Below, in pieces: positions 11,322 through 22,554 of a stretch of DNA of 64,000 nt. A program made the translations under genes and the position numbers. This DNA comes from Miscanthus floridulus. Taxonomy: Eukaryota; Streptophyta; Magnoliopsida; Poales; Poaceae. How positions within the stretch are numbered: position 1 is the first letter of the stretch; every line of letters starts with the position of its first letter. The notes below the pieces were generated by a model. That model saw only the letters and a program-made list of their open reading frames with translations, made no database searches and was not told where the DNA came from. Location: assembly GCF_019320115.1 (NCBI RefSeq), contig NC_089593.1, forward strand, positions 15,590,789 through 15,654,788. Direction: 5' to 3'.

Positions 11322-12915
11322 CTAAACCTGTGGATCGGCCTCTATAGGGTGGATCTCTACACCAAGGTCCTGCTGACTTGGGGGCTCCTCAAAATGATGT
11401 CCCTGTAGGTACCCATAGTATTGACTGAATGGCTCATATGAGTGTCCATGCTGCCAATCATCTGGTTGTTCATCATGGTGCTCATCTGCCTTATCCTGCT
11501 CCTCATTAGAAGAAGAAAGGCGAGGCAAGTTAGGAAATTGAGGTGGTGGCTGCACTGGTGGAAGTGTGGTAGCCCTGCCATCTTCCTAGCATGCCTCACT
11601 GCTTCCCTGTTCTCCATTCGATCCTCATAAGCAGTCTGTGAAGCATATGCACAATGAGTAAAGATTGCCTTCATCCATGCACTCATCTTTCTCCATTTTG
11701 ACTTCTTCTTTTGTTCCCTAGCCCTGGACGACTCAGGAATATCTCTCTGTGCAGCTCTAGAAGGGTGAAAGCCTGCTACCCCACTATCTCCAGGTCCTCC
11801 AGAACTAGTGTGCTGAGTAGCTGATCCAAGTCCCCCTAAACCACCATGGGTCTTCTTGATCTTGTAAACAGTGTGCTCACAATCCTTAGGGAACCATATA
11901 CCAGTCACTCTCTCAATCATAAACTTGAGGTAAGGAGCATAGGGCAAAGATCTCCTCCCATCATCCATAGCATATGCTAGCTCAACCCAAATAAATCTTA
12001 GAACATTAAACTTTTCACAGCTGGGAAACCTAGACAACACATTAGTAATATAGCCATTCAAATCTGTTGCATTGTCTTTAGGGTTGAGAGTGATCCTGAA
12101 AAGATTGTTCATGATATAATAGAAACTCTTGAGCTTGGTCCTTGACCAATCAGGGAACTGCAAGATTTTGATCCTCCCACATGAAGCTTACTTCTATTGG
12201 CTCAAGACGACGCTCATTATGAATCCTCTCATATCCCCTATGGATATGTCCAAAACCAAGAATACGACAGAAGGTGACAAAATCAATGCGATAATATCGC
12301 CCATCAGTCAGCCAATGAAGCTCATCCACTTCCCTGTTCCAATAGTAAGTAGCATGGAACTGAGCAAGAATCTCCCTGCTCCAATCATACCTAAAACTCA
12401 TGATGTCTGTCATCTCAAAGCGGTCATAGGTCTTGATTGCTGTAGCAAACTGATGATCATCCCTGCTCTCCAAGTCACCAAAGTCAATGTACTGCATCTT
12501 GCTAATCTTGCCCTTTGACTTAGACAGAATGGCTGTAGCATAAAAATTAGATTGGAAAGCATTCCAAAATCTATAATCAATGCCATTTGATCTGTCAGAG
12601 AAGTAGGGATCAATCTCTGGCTTCACCTGTCTTCTTCTAACTCATGGAATAATCAATAACTCTATGATCATCACTATTTTGGGGAGGAATGAGATCGAAC
12701 CTATCAGTGTTATCTCTCATGTAGCTACTATCAAACTCTGAAATGTGCAAAGGAGAATCAGGCCACATACGAATAGTTCTTCCCATCCTCTGAATGTTTT
12801 CCTCTTCAGCAAGGTCTTCATCAAGATTTCTGTCTCTGGAAGTATAGCTCGCCTGTCCCCTGCCTCTCTTGACCTTTTGCTTGGTTGTCAACACCTTCCT
12901 TTTACCTCGGTCCAT
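11322..12915 (-). pseudogene. D: additional ORF downstream of pol (env position)
   Basis: Three overlapping minus-strand pieces (12915-12637, 12626-12150, 12163-11357, with a tail to 11322) join through two frameshifts into one former protein of roughly 500 residues. Order: a basic N-terminus (MDRGKRKVLTTKQKVKRGRG); a folded region with FWNAFQSNFYATAIL, FRYDWSREILAQFHATYYW, ELHWLTDGRYYRIDF and ILGFGHI; then RTKLKSFYYIMNNLFRITL and WVELAYAMDDGR; and a hydrophilic, acidic, proline/glutamine-rich tail. I see no signal peptide or transmembrane helix, so it does not look like a classical envelope protein. Extra ORFs between pol and the 3' LTR are known in SIRE-type Copia elements; the function is unknown to me. 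The 'HATYYW..LHWLTDGRYY' style recalls the plant retrotransposon domain that precedes coiled-coil tails, but this is inference. Confidence 0.65.
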
Positions 12916-13612
12916 CTATGCAATTTAAATGAGACTTGATAAGAAACTATAAAAGATAATGCATTAGACACAGCTGCAAGCAGGTTTTAACAAGAAAAAG
13001 AATTTTGAAAGTGACACAGGAAGCTTTGCTGGATTTGATTCAGCATGGTAGGGCGGCACTGCCGCCCTTAGTTGCTTCACTATTTCATTTTCAACTTTCT
13101 CGTTCTGATTAAATCCTATTTCCAACAGTGTCTATTCATCATCATAATTTTAGAATCATAGTCTAAGCAAGGAATACATGAAACTCTAGCCATGAATTTG
13201 AAAGATTGAGTATGAAAAACTTTAGAAACAATTTTTTATAAATAAATTCAATCTATTCTGAAATTCATCGGATTTATGAGCTTGAGTATAGCAGTTAGAA
13301 TCTGCTAGGGGTGCCATTAATGGTCCCAAGGTTGGCATTGCCGCTCTCCCCAAAATCATCCAACCGGTGAAATCCAAAATCAACTCGATTCAACCATAAA
13401 AAACCTTTCTAAACCCTTCATACCCCCCTAGAAACTGAAATCCATGACTAAAAGCTTCATATTGCATAGATCGAAAAGGGTTAGGGTTTCATCTTGCTTC
13501 CAAACCATTGGAGTGGATGGAGAAGAGAAGAAATGGCTTGGCCAGGAGCCTCCTGCAGTGACCAGCGATGAAGAGACTTGGCCGGCAGCAGGGGCAGCAC
13601 TGCCGGGGTGGC

Positions 13613-14120
13613 TAAGGATGGCAACGGGTCGGGTTCGGATCGGGTGGAGTCTTCGTGCACCCAAAACCCAAACCCGAAATCGAAACCCGAATCCGCCCCG
13701 AAAACCGATTCGGGTGGAAATCCATCACCAAAACCAAACCCGCGGATACCCGAAACCCGAACGGATACCCGAAACCCAAATGGGTACCTGAAACCCGCGG
13801 ATATATATACACATATTCACATGTATAAACAAGAGGCAACAAATAATAAATATTTTCATGAGTCAACTTTAAATAAATTTAATAATCTAAGTAAACAAAT
13901 TATTATTAGTATATTATAAAACATGAGTTTTAATTCCAAATGATTTATTTCGGATATCCATTGGATATCCACGGATGGAAAACCAAACCCGAAACCGAAC
14001 CCGATTGGTTTCGGGGCCCCGAACCCGAAAACCGTGGGTGAAAAACCATCCCCAAACCCAAACCCGCAGAATCCGAAACCCACGGATACCCGCACCAAAC
14101 CCGATCCGTTGCCATCCTTA
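13613..14120. mobile_element. hAT-type non-autonomous element E (508 bp)
   Basis: Begins TAAGGATGGCAACGGGTCGG and ends with its inverse, CCGATCCGTTGCCATCCTTA. The 8 bp on each side are identical, GGGGTGGC (13605-13612 and 14121-14128), the duplication length of hAT elements. The ends are full of ACCCGAAACC-like repeats in both orientations; the centre is AT-rich. No transposase. Confidence 0.9.
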
Positions 14121-14306
14121 GGGGTGGCAGGTCGCAAGAAATGGCGACGGCGCGTGCTTGAGAGAGAGGAAGGGAGGAGCACGGGAGTCGGCGTCGGCTG
14201 GGAGAGAAGGAGAGAGTTGGGTCAGGGGCTAGAGGAGGAATAAGTAGAAGAAAACGGGCCCCGCAACCCAGCCAAAATTAGCTGAAAACGGCCCAGTTTT
14301 CAGAGA

Positions 14307-14345
14307 GCGGCACTGCCGGCCATAATGGGCGGCACTGCCGCCCTG
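14307..14345. repeat. Paired GGCGGCACTGCCG motif in D's spacer
   Basis: CACT centres at 14311 and 14333, 22 bp apart. The second copy is the full GGGCGGCACTGCCGCCC. Confidence 0.75.
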
Positions 14346-14560
14346 CCAATCTTGCAGGGATTACGCTAAAACTTTATGACCTCCTTCACCTCAGATATGG
14401 ATATATATACTCTAAATATCATGACCAGTAATCAATCAACAATACAGACAATAGTCATGACACTTAGTTGGCCTATTGAATTGATTTTGAAACACAATAT
14501 AATATATTTTTAAATCATTTTCCTATTTCACTATGTTGTCAACTAGAGGTGTGCCATATT

Positions 14561-17500
14561 TCAAACCATGTTATGAGAATCAAGTATATTTAGCTCACTA
14601 TGCAAAACACAAAACCTTGACTCGTCGAGAGGCTTAGTGAAGATATCGGCTAGTTGTTTTTCGGTGCTCACATGACGAATTTTGATATCTCCTTTGATTT
14701 TGTGGTCTCTCAAGAAATGATGTCGGATGTCTATATGTTTGGTTCTTGAGTGGCTTACGGGATTATTTGCATGCTTTATGGCACTTTCATTGTCACACAA
14801 GAGTGGAATTTTGGTAAATTGACATCCGAAATCACGAAGGGTTTGCCTCATCCAAAGTAATTGAGCACAACATGCACCGGCTGCAACATACTCGGCCTCG
14901 GCGGTGGAAAGGGCTACACAATTTTGCTTCTTAGAACTCCAAGACACTAGGGACCATCCAAGGAATTGACATGTCCTCGAAATGCTTTTTCTATCTACCT
15001 TGCAACCGGCATAATCAGAATCCGAATAGCCAAGTAGATTGAACTTGGAGCCCTTGGGATACCACAAGCCAAGGTTAGGAGTGTGTACTAAATATCTCAA
15101 GATTCTTTTAATAGCCACTAAATGGCACTCTTTCAGACTGGCTTGAAATCTAGCACATATGCACACACTAAGCATTATGTCCGGCCTAGATGCACATAAG
15201 TAAAGTAGAGAGCCGATCATGGAGCGATATACCTTGATGTCCACGGCTTTCCTTTCTTCATTTAGATCAAGATATCCATTGGTTGGCATGGGAGTTTTGA
15301 TAGGCTTGGCATTCACCGTGTCAAACTTTTTAAGCATATCATGGGTGTACTTGGTTTGGCTAATGAATGTCTCTTCCTTCATTTGCTTGATTTGAAATCC
15401 AAGGAAGAACTTTAGCTCACCCATCATGGACATCTCAAATCTCTTAGTCATGATCATACTAAACTCATCACAATACACATGGTTAGTACTACCAAATATT
15501 ATGTCATCGACATATATTTGGCACACAAATATATCATTTCCAACTTTGTGAGTAAAGAGTGTAGGATCAGCTTTGCCTATTTCAAAGCCTTGTTTGAGCA
15601 AGAATTCCTTAAGGCATTCATACCATGCTCTTGGTGCTTGCTTAAACCCATAGAGCTCTTTTTGGAGTTTATAGACGTGGTTGGGGAACTTGGGATCTTC
15701 AAATCCCGGTGGCTGCTCCACATACACCAACTCTTATATTGGGCCGTTGAGGAATGCACTCTTAACATCCATTTGGTACAACTTGAAGTCATGATGGGCA
15801 GCAAAGGCTAGAAGCATTCGAATTGCTTCAAGTCTAGCCACCGGTGCATATGTTTCTTCAAAGTCCAAGCCCTCTACTTGAGTGAAGCCTTGGGCCACCA
15901 ATCTTGCCTTGTTCCTAGTTACCATGCCATTTTCATCTTGCTTGTTGCGGAAGACCCACTTGGTACCAATGACATTGGTGTTCGGCCTTTCCACCAATTT
16001 CCACACTTGATTTCTCTCAAAGTTGTTGAGCTCTTCTTGCATGGCCATGACCCAATCCGGATCTTCAAGTGCTTGTTCTACCTTGAGAGGTTCCAAAGAG
16101 AAAACAAACGAGTAATATTGACAAAAATTTGCTAAATGTGAACGAGTTGTTACCCCCTTTCGAATGCTCCTAAGAATGTTGTCAATGGGGTGATCCCGTT
16201 GCATAGTTTGACGTAGCCTTGGATGCTCAACACCTCCTTGTTCCTCTTCTGGACCTTCAGCCTCTTCTTGTTCAAAGATAGGCTCCAGGTTAAGTCCTTG
16301 AGGTGGTGGAGTAGGAGTTGAAGGAACTACTGCTGAGGTAGATGGGGTGGCACTACCGCCCTCATGAGCGGCACTGCCGCCTTACTGATGTTCAGTAGGT
16401 GAGTGCTGTCCTTGTCGATGGAGTACGTCAGCAGAAATTTATGCAGCAATAGCCTAGAGATCCTCATCATCAGTGGCTTGATCTTCTTGTGGCCTAATGT
16501 CGCCTATAGCCATTTGCTTGATTGCCTCACATGGTAGATCCTCCTTCCCTACAACACTTGAATCAACTTGCTCCACTTGAGAGCCATTAGATTCATCAAA
16601 TGTTACATCTACTGTGACTTCAACTCTACTCATGGTTTTGTTGAAGACACGATAGGCATGCTCATTTGATCCATAACCAAGAAGAATGCCTTCATCAACT
16701 TTAGGTGCGAATTTAGAGGTTTTGCGTCTTTTGTTAAGTATAAAACATTTGCACCCAAATACTCTAAAGTATGACACCTTTGGTTTGTTACCGGTTAGAA
16801 GCTCATATGAAGTCTTCTTGAGTTTCTTGTGTAAGTAGAGACGGTTGATTGCATGGCAAGCGGTGTTGACGGCATCACTCCAAAAGAGATCCGACATCTT
16901 GTACTCATCTAGCATTGTCCTTGCCATATCAAGAAGTGTACGGTTCTTTCTCTCTACTACACCATTTTGTTGAGGGGTGTAAGGAGTTGAAAACTCATGC
17001 TTGATGCCCTCATCATCAAGAAATTCTTCAACTAGAGTGTTCTTGAATTCGGTCACATTGTCACTTCTTATCTTCTTGATAGGAAGACCGAACTCCCTTT
17101 ATGCCCTTCTCACAAATATCTTGACTTTCTCTTGCACCTGGGACTTATCATAAACAAAGAACACCCAAGTGAAACGGGAATAATCATCAATAATAACTAG
17201 ACCATATTTGTTACCCCCGATGCTTAGGTAGACGACCGGTCCAAAGAGATCCATGTGAATCAACTCCAACGGTTGTGTGGTGGTCATGATGCTCTTTGGT
17301 GGGTGAGGTACACCTACTTGCTTTCTGGCTTGGCAAGCACTATAAATCCTGTCTTTCTCAAATTGAATATTGGTTAGTCCAAGGATATGGTTGTCTTTTA
17401 GGAGTTTGGCCAAGTTCCTCATCCCAACATGAGCTAGTCAGCGATGACATAGCCAACCCATGCTAGATTTTGCCACTAAACAAGTCTCAAGCTTAGCTTT

Positions 17501-17881
17501 CCCTTTGCTGAAATCAACTAGGTAAAGCTTGTTCTTGAGGTGACCCGTAAAGACAATAGAGGAATCCTCCCTCTTAGAGACTTCCACACCCTTATCTGTG
17601 AAGAGACAATTGTAACCCATCTCACACAATTGAGAGACGGACAACAGATTGTACTTCAAGGAATCAACATGTAAGACATTTGTAATTGAATGATCAAGTG
17701 TAATAGCTACTTTACCAAGTCCAATCACACCCCCTTTTGAATTGTCACCAAATATGATATTCTCATCTGAATTTGTAGTTGGGGAGTATGATGAGAACAT
17801 ACTCCTTTCTTCGGTCATATGATTTGTACAGCCGCTATCAAGCACCCAACTTGACCCACCGGAGGAGTATGCCTGCAACAC
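14561..17881 (-). pseudogene. D: pol (protease, integrase, RT, RNase H)
   Basis: Read right to left. Protease active site VLDSGCTNHMT near 17840. Integrase zinc region: one expected Cys is Tyr (IYSACQ where F has LCSSCQ). Integrase core DxxDxE: HMDLFGP, SDN before TEFKN, VERKNRTLL. A low-complexity link follows (about 16200-16460), then RT with [30 protein letters not shown] and YVDDIIFGS, and RNase H with STAEAEYVAAGACCAQLLW. In-frame stops lie at 17438-17440 (R to TGA), 17099-17101 (Q to TAA), 16454-16456 and 15734-15736, with one or more in the link. The RT/RNase H C-terminal 389 residues are one open stretch (15730-14561). Normal domain order for Copia; clearly no longer translated as one polyprotein. 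Confidence 0.9.
16345..16382. repeat. Paired motif inside D's pol linker
   Basis: CACT centres at 16351 and 16372, 21 bp apart. On the coding (minus) strand the two copies read Gly-Gly-Ser-Ala-Ala and Gly-Gly-Ser-Ala-Thr, so the motif is tolerated in the linker between integrase and RT. Confidence 0.7.
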
Positions 17882-18107
17882 AAGTTTAGTTCCTAGTTTT
17901 AGGTCCCCAAATATTCTTGGGGCCTTGCATGTTAGTCACAAGAACTTTAGGAACCCAAATGAAAGCATTATGATAAATATTTTGACCATTGCCAACAAAC
18001 TTGGCAAATACCTCCCCCTTGCTGTTGTGCTGCAAAACAAAGTTAGAATCCAAATATTGTGGAGGTGTTTTTGCCTTTGGTTGGTAAGCATATCTATTTG
18101 GAGTGAC

Positions 18108-20754
18108 CTAGATAGATTTCTTTGGTTTCTGGACAACCTGCTTTGGATGAGACACCTTCTTCTTGGGCTTGACATGAGCAAATGAGTAGGAGGTGGTCTT
18201 CCCTTTTCTATGGAGGGCGGCACCGCCACCTTTCATAGCGGCACTGCTGCTCATAGGCCACGGTGCTGCTCTGGGCTGACCTTGTGCCACTATCTGTGCA
18301 GACCTATCTGTACCTTCCTGCCCTTTGCTCATGAACTGAACACACTCATATCCATTGATTACCTTTCTCCCATTGGTTTTACCTTCATGAGTGTGTCCAA
18401 GCCCATCTTTGATACGTGGATTTCTTCTATCTTTGTATTGTGGCCTCTTTGGTTTTTCACCTTTGCCACCAGCAGGTTTCTTGCCTTCCATGCACCTTTT
18501 TCCTAACATAGCATTGGGCCTAGCAATCTCCTTTTTCATAACCTCTAAGTTTGCAAGGTTAGTGGAATGAACATTTAAGTCAAGATTATAGCAATTTCCA
18601 CATCCTTGACTAGTGGATAGAATAGAAGTGTCATTTGTGTTGGAGGGAAGTGGGGTGCTCTCACATAGAAGGTTATATTGCTTCTCAAGTTTGTTGTGTT
18701 TTTCAACTAAGACACAATACTTGTCATTGAGTGCAATATTTGCCTTCTTTGTGAGAGCGCGTTCTCTTTGTTCTTTGGCCAAGGCCTTGTTCAAAGAGTC
18801 CACCTCACTTCTCTCTAACTCAAGAGCTTCCTTGTAGCCAATATACATCTTTTCGGTTTCCTCAAGATAATCATCTCTATCAGCTAGCTCGGCTTTGACA
18901 CTTTCTAATTCCTCCATTAGATTTATGATAAAGAGCTTGGTCTTAGAATCTAACTTTTTAGTCAATTTAGCATATTTCTCAACATCACTAGTATCATCAT
19001 CACTAGAATCACTAAGTTCACTACTAAAGATGTCACTAGAAGGTGGAGGAGATTTGGCTCTTCGTTTTACCTTCTCACCCTTTGCCATAAGACAAACGTG
19101 AGTGGAGCGGTGGTCGTCATCATCGGACATGTTGTTGAAGAGCCTTGATGTAGAGGATGACTTTTGAATAGCCACGGTTGCAACTTTCACATCCTCTTCA
19201 CTTGACTCCTTAGTTGAGTCCCACTCATGCCCAATGTGTGCCTCTCCCATTTGTTTGTATCTCTTTTTGTGTTCGTGCTTGTCTTCATTGTTGTCCCTCT
19301 TGTATTTGTTTTCTTTCTTGTCATAGGGACACTTAGCAATGAAGTGCTCTGTGCTGCCACAATTGTAGCAAGTCCTCTTCTTCTTATTGGGGAACCTTCT
19401 TTGCACTATTTTATACCCATTCTTTTTCAACCCCTTGTGATAGCTCTTCATGAACAAAGCCATGTCATCAATCTTCATATAATCAGTCCCATCATCTTCA
19501 TCTTCACTTGAGGATGAACTTGGATCATCATTTTATGGAGTTGACTTGATTTCCTTGGGTTGACTTATTGATGCTTGCTTGCTGTCCTTTGCCTTGTTGG
19601 AGATGCCTTGATTGCTTGATTTATTGGCCTTGAGAGTTACTTCCTTGATTTTCATGCCTTCTAGCTTAGCTTGCAACTCACCAAGTCTTCTCCTCTTATT
19701 AGCTTCTTCTCTTTGCATGTCAAATGTCAACAATCTTCCAAGCACATCATTAGGTGTGAAGTGCTCAAACTTCTTCTTATCCCTAATCAAGGTGACTACG
19801 GTCTCATTTCTTGGTGAGTAGGCTTCCAACATAACCTTCACCACTTTGTGATCATCAAGCTCATCACATCCATAGCCTTCCTTACTTTATCAACAAATCA
19901 ATCTTTGCCTTCCTTACTTTATCAACACCTTCATGTGCTAGATGCAAAGTGTCCCAAATCTGTTTTGCAACATTGACATTCATCACTCGGTTGTACTCAT
20001 TTCCATCCAAGGCACTAAGAAGAATACTTGTGGCTTGGCCATTGAGATGGACAGCAGCTAGTTCTTCATTTGTTGGTGCTTTGGGGTCTTCTGGTGGCTG
20101 CAATCCATTCACCATAATCTCCCAAAGACTGGGGTGAAGACCTACAAGATAGGCACTCATCAAGTGCTTCCACTTGGCAAAATTTGTCTCATCAAAATGA
20201 GGCAACTTGCCCGCGGGCACATTGACAAAAGACCTTTTGTTATGGTTAGATAAATAAGAATAATTAAAGGATACAGCGACATATTTGTTCTTGTTATTGT
20301 TGCTGCCCTTGTCCTTGCTATCCTTCTTTTTGTCTTTGCTCTTCACCTCCTTGCTATCTTTTGAAGTATGGTATAACACATCATCATCTCCATCGTCCGA
20401 GCTACTAGAGAGCTCACTAGATGATGCATCATACTCATTCTTCTCTTGCTCTTGAGCTCTTGCTGCCCTTCTCTTAGCTCTTGCCTCTCTTGTGATTCTT
20501 CTAGCTTCTTTTCTCTTCTTTTTGTCTTTGAGCCGCTGCTCTTCCTTTTTCTTTTCTCTAGCTTCTTTTGTTGTGATCTTTGTGGCTTTTCTTTCTTTTC
20601 TTGCCTTTCTTCTTTCGGCATCGGTGGTCTTGGGTTCTTTGATGGTGGCATCACTTGCTGTGGACATGGACAACTCGCTGCTGCTGCCAACATCCTCAAT
20701 GTGCACACCACTTGCGTCCGCAACATGAACGGTCTTCGAACCTTCTTTTTCCAT
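18108..20754 (-). pseudogene. D: gag
   Basis: Starts at the ATG at 20754 (MEKEGSKTVHV...), 48 bp inside the LTR. First a serine/lysine-rich, strongly charged N-terminus (to residue about 170), then the Copia gag core (NFAKWKHLMSAYLVGLHPSL, ALDGNEYNRVMNVNVAKQIW). At 19880-19930 a direct duplication of about 20 bp (CCTTCCTTACTTTATCAAC twice) and a stop break the frame. The rest resumes at 19844, has a stop at 19533-19535 (CAA to TAA likely, before NDDP) and contains one CCHC knuckle, CYNCGSTEHFIAKC (about 19360), followed by a coiled-coil-like Glu/Leu/Lys stretch. Forms the virus-like particle in active relatives. Confidence 0.88.
18214..18254. repeat. Paired motif inside D's gag
   Basis: CAC(C/T) centres at 18221 and 18242, 21 bp apart, in the C-terminal part of gag; on the coding strand they read SSAAMK and GGGAALH. 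Confidence 0.65.
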
Positions 20755-20788
20755 ACTTCACGCGGTGAAGCGTATATGAAGCAACCTC

Positions 20789-20802
20789 GCTCCGATACCA
20801 CT
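20789..20802 (-). other. Primer-binding site of D
   Basis: On the minus strand, immediately after the 5' LTR: AGTGGTATCGGAGC. This matches the TGGTATCAGAGC form complementary to initiator methionine tRNA, with one change. Confidence 0.85.
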
Positions 20803-22035
20803 TGTAGGATCTACAGGAAGACAAACAAGGCCTAGAGGGGGGGGTGAATAGGCCTGTAATAATTCAACTCAAAACTCTGCTAGAACAGAGGGTGGCACTG
20901 CCGGCCTTACAGGGCGGCACTGCCGCTCTATAAAAAAATAATCTAACACAGTTGAGATTTAACAGAGATGAACCTAACCCCACTAGCTGCTTAATCCTGC
21001 AATGTAACTTCAAGATCCAGTTCAAAGACTGGATACCACAGAAACTTCACACAAATGTGAATCGAGCAACTAAACCCTAACAACAGCTAGCAATAAGATA
21101 AACATCAAGTATAGTAAAGATGAAGCACGTAAGATACAAGATTTATCCCGTGGTTCAGCTCACCACTAAGGTTTGCCTAAGTCAATGTTGTTGAGGAAGC
21201 CACAAAAGGCTTGAGCTTGCCACAAAGGCTTGCCTTACCCTCGTTCTCAAGTCAAGAGAGTGAACTCTTGAAGTGAGGGGTGATTTCTTAGCTTTTGAAT
21301 AAGGTTATAAACCTCCCAAGGCTACCACTCGAGTTGGCAAGCATAAGGGCGACACCTAGCCAGCTAGGAGCAAGCTCCAAGAGTAACAAACCCTAGAATC
21401 GCCGACCAAACGTGAACCAAATGCTCTTAGACTTTGGGAATCAGTGGATCTTCTCTCCAATTGAGTTTTGCTGCCTTTTCTCTCAAGTTTTGATGGTTGG
21501 AATCAAGGATTAGCTTGAGGGATGGAGGAGCAATAATGGAGGAGAGAGGTGAGCTTTGGTTCTATCTGGTTTTGAGCAGAATGATTCAGTGGAGAAGATG
21601 ACCATTGTGGGCCGAGCCTGAAGGGTATAAATATCCCCCGATCCTAACGGTCAGTTAAGGGCGGCACTGCCGCTCTTAATAGGGCGGCACTGCCGCCCTA
21701 GCCAAAATAGGTAATATGATATTAAATTTGGCTGGCTGTTTTGACTAGATGGGAGGATGTAAATCTGTGAATTTGAGCATCTGATTCAACAGTTGACCAA
21801 CTGTCCTAAAATCCCTCTTAATAGTACGGCTTTTCCTAAACTCAAATTCAAAACATAAAAGAATTTAAACCTCTTTTGAGCTAGGTCTGGCCACCTTTTG
21901 TAATTAGGACATCTGCAACCTGTTCATCATCCTCATTCTTTAATTCCCTGCTTATCATCTTGATAAATCTCATTAGTCCTCTAATTTTGTGGTCATCAAT
22001 ACCAAAACCCACAACAGGGCTTGATTGCACTTATA
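20803..22035 (-). repeat. 5' LTR of D
   Basis: TGTAGGATC...GCACTTATA (final CA mutated to TA). A TATA-like TATTTATA on the minus strand overlaps 21625-21632. The U3 motif pair (CACT centres 21665 and 21688) lies just upstream of it in element sense; a second pair (20896 and 20918) lies downstream, in R/U5. Confidence 0.9.
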
Positions 22036-22554
22036 GAGTCCAGCGGCGCCTATAATACTGTAGGGATAAATGTCTGCGCCTACAATACTGTTTGTGTCAG
22101 GGTGGTTGTGGAACACTGTTCCCGCAGGTGTAAAGGGTATGGTCCTTGTGTCGTGGTTTGACTCACGTGCTGCTTTCTCCGTTTGTCCTTGGTCCCTTCT
22201 GAGCGGGCATCCCCGGTCGGATGGCCCCAGTCGGCTTAGGTTGCGCCGGTCGGAGAAGAGTGGCGAGCAGGGTTCTTACGTACCCCGGTCGGAGAGACGC
22301 GGGGTCGGAGTTGGAAGTAGGGCTCGGGGTAGGCCTTCCGATCGGAGAGGCCATTCAGAGGCGGCTGGAGCCCGAATCGAGCGCTCCGGTCGGATAGGTG
22401 GGCCGAAGGAGCTGACGAATGGGCGTTGCTCTTCTTCGGCCAGGCCTTCCAGTCGGTCGCTGGACCGCCCCTTTGCCCTGTTGTTTTTAGACTCTTGGGC
22501 CGAGCCTTGGCGCAGAAACCGGTCTCCGAGGGACCCCGGGTTTATGAACCCGAC

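Larger units (their letters stand above)
12916..14560 (-). other. D: spacer between pol and the additional ORF
   Basis: Non-coding for D. Contains one single motif copy at 13051-13067, a degenerate pair near 13316-13360, a copy at 13591-13608, the hAT element E, and a pair at 14307-14345. Small ORFs inside E come from its repeated CGGGTTTCGGGT composition. Confidence 0.6.
9282..22035 (-). mobile_element. Copia element D (SIRE/Maximus type), complete with both LTRs
   Basis: About 12.8 kb. Two LTRs of 1232-1233 bp (9282-10513 and 20803-22035), flanked by GAGTT (9277-9281) and GAGTC (22036-22040). Reading on the minus strand: 5' LTR, initiator-Met-tRNA primer site, gag with a CCHC knuckle, protease, integrase, RT, RNase H, then a long 3' part with an additional ORF. 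In the first 145 bp of the LTRs I count about ten differences, so it is not very recent. All ORFs have stops or frameshifts. hAT element E sits in the 3' part. Confidence 0.92.
8565..22554. mobile_element. Solo LTR C (about 1.2 kb), split by element D
   Basis: Two pieces, 8565-9281 and 22036-22554, together 1236 bp, start TGTCGGTACAG and end AACCCGACA, i.e. TG...CA with a 6-bp inverted terminus TGTCGG/CCGACA. The flanks TGTAG (8560-8564) and TATAG (22555-22559) are a 5-bp duplication with one change; the undisturbed site in F reads GATATAGC. This is the form of a solo LTR left by recombination between two LTRs. No internal region or second LTR is in the window. The right piece is rich in CGGTCGG repeats. 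Family not assigned. Confidence 0.7.

Noticed and set aside
8565..22554. C as a Mutator-like DNA transposon because of the TGTCGG/CCGACA ends
   Set aside because: The flanking duplication is 5 bp, not 9, and the ends are TG...CA with only 6 bp inverted, which suits an LTR better.
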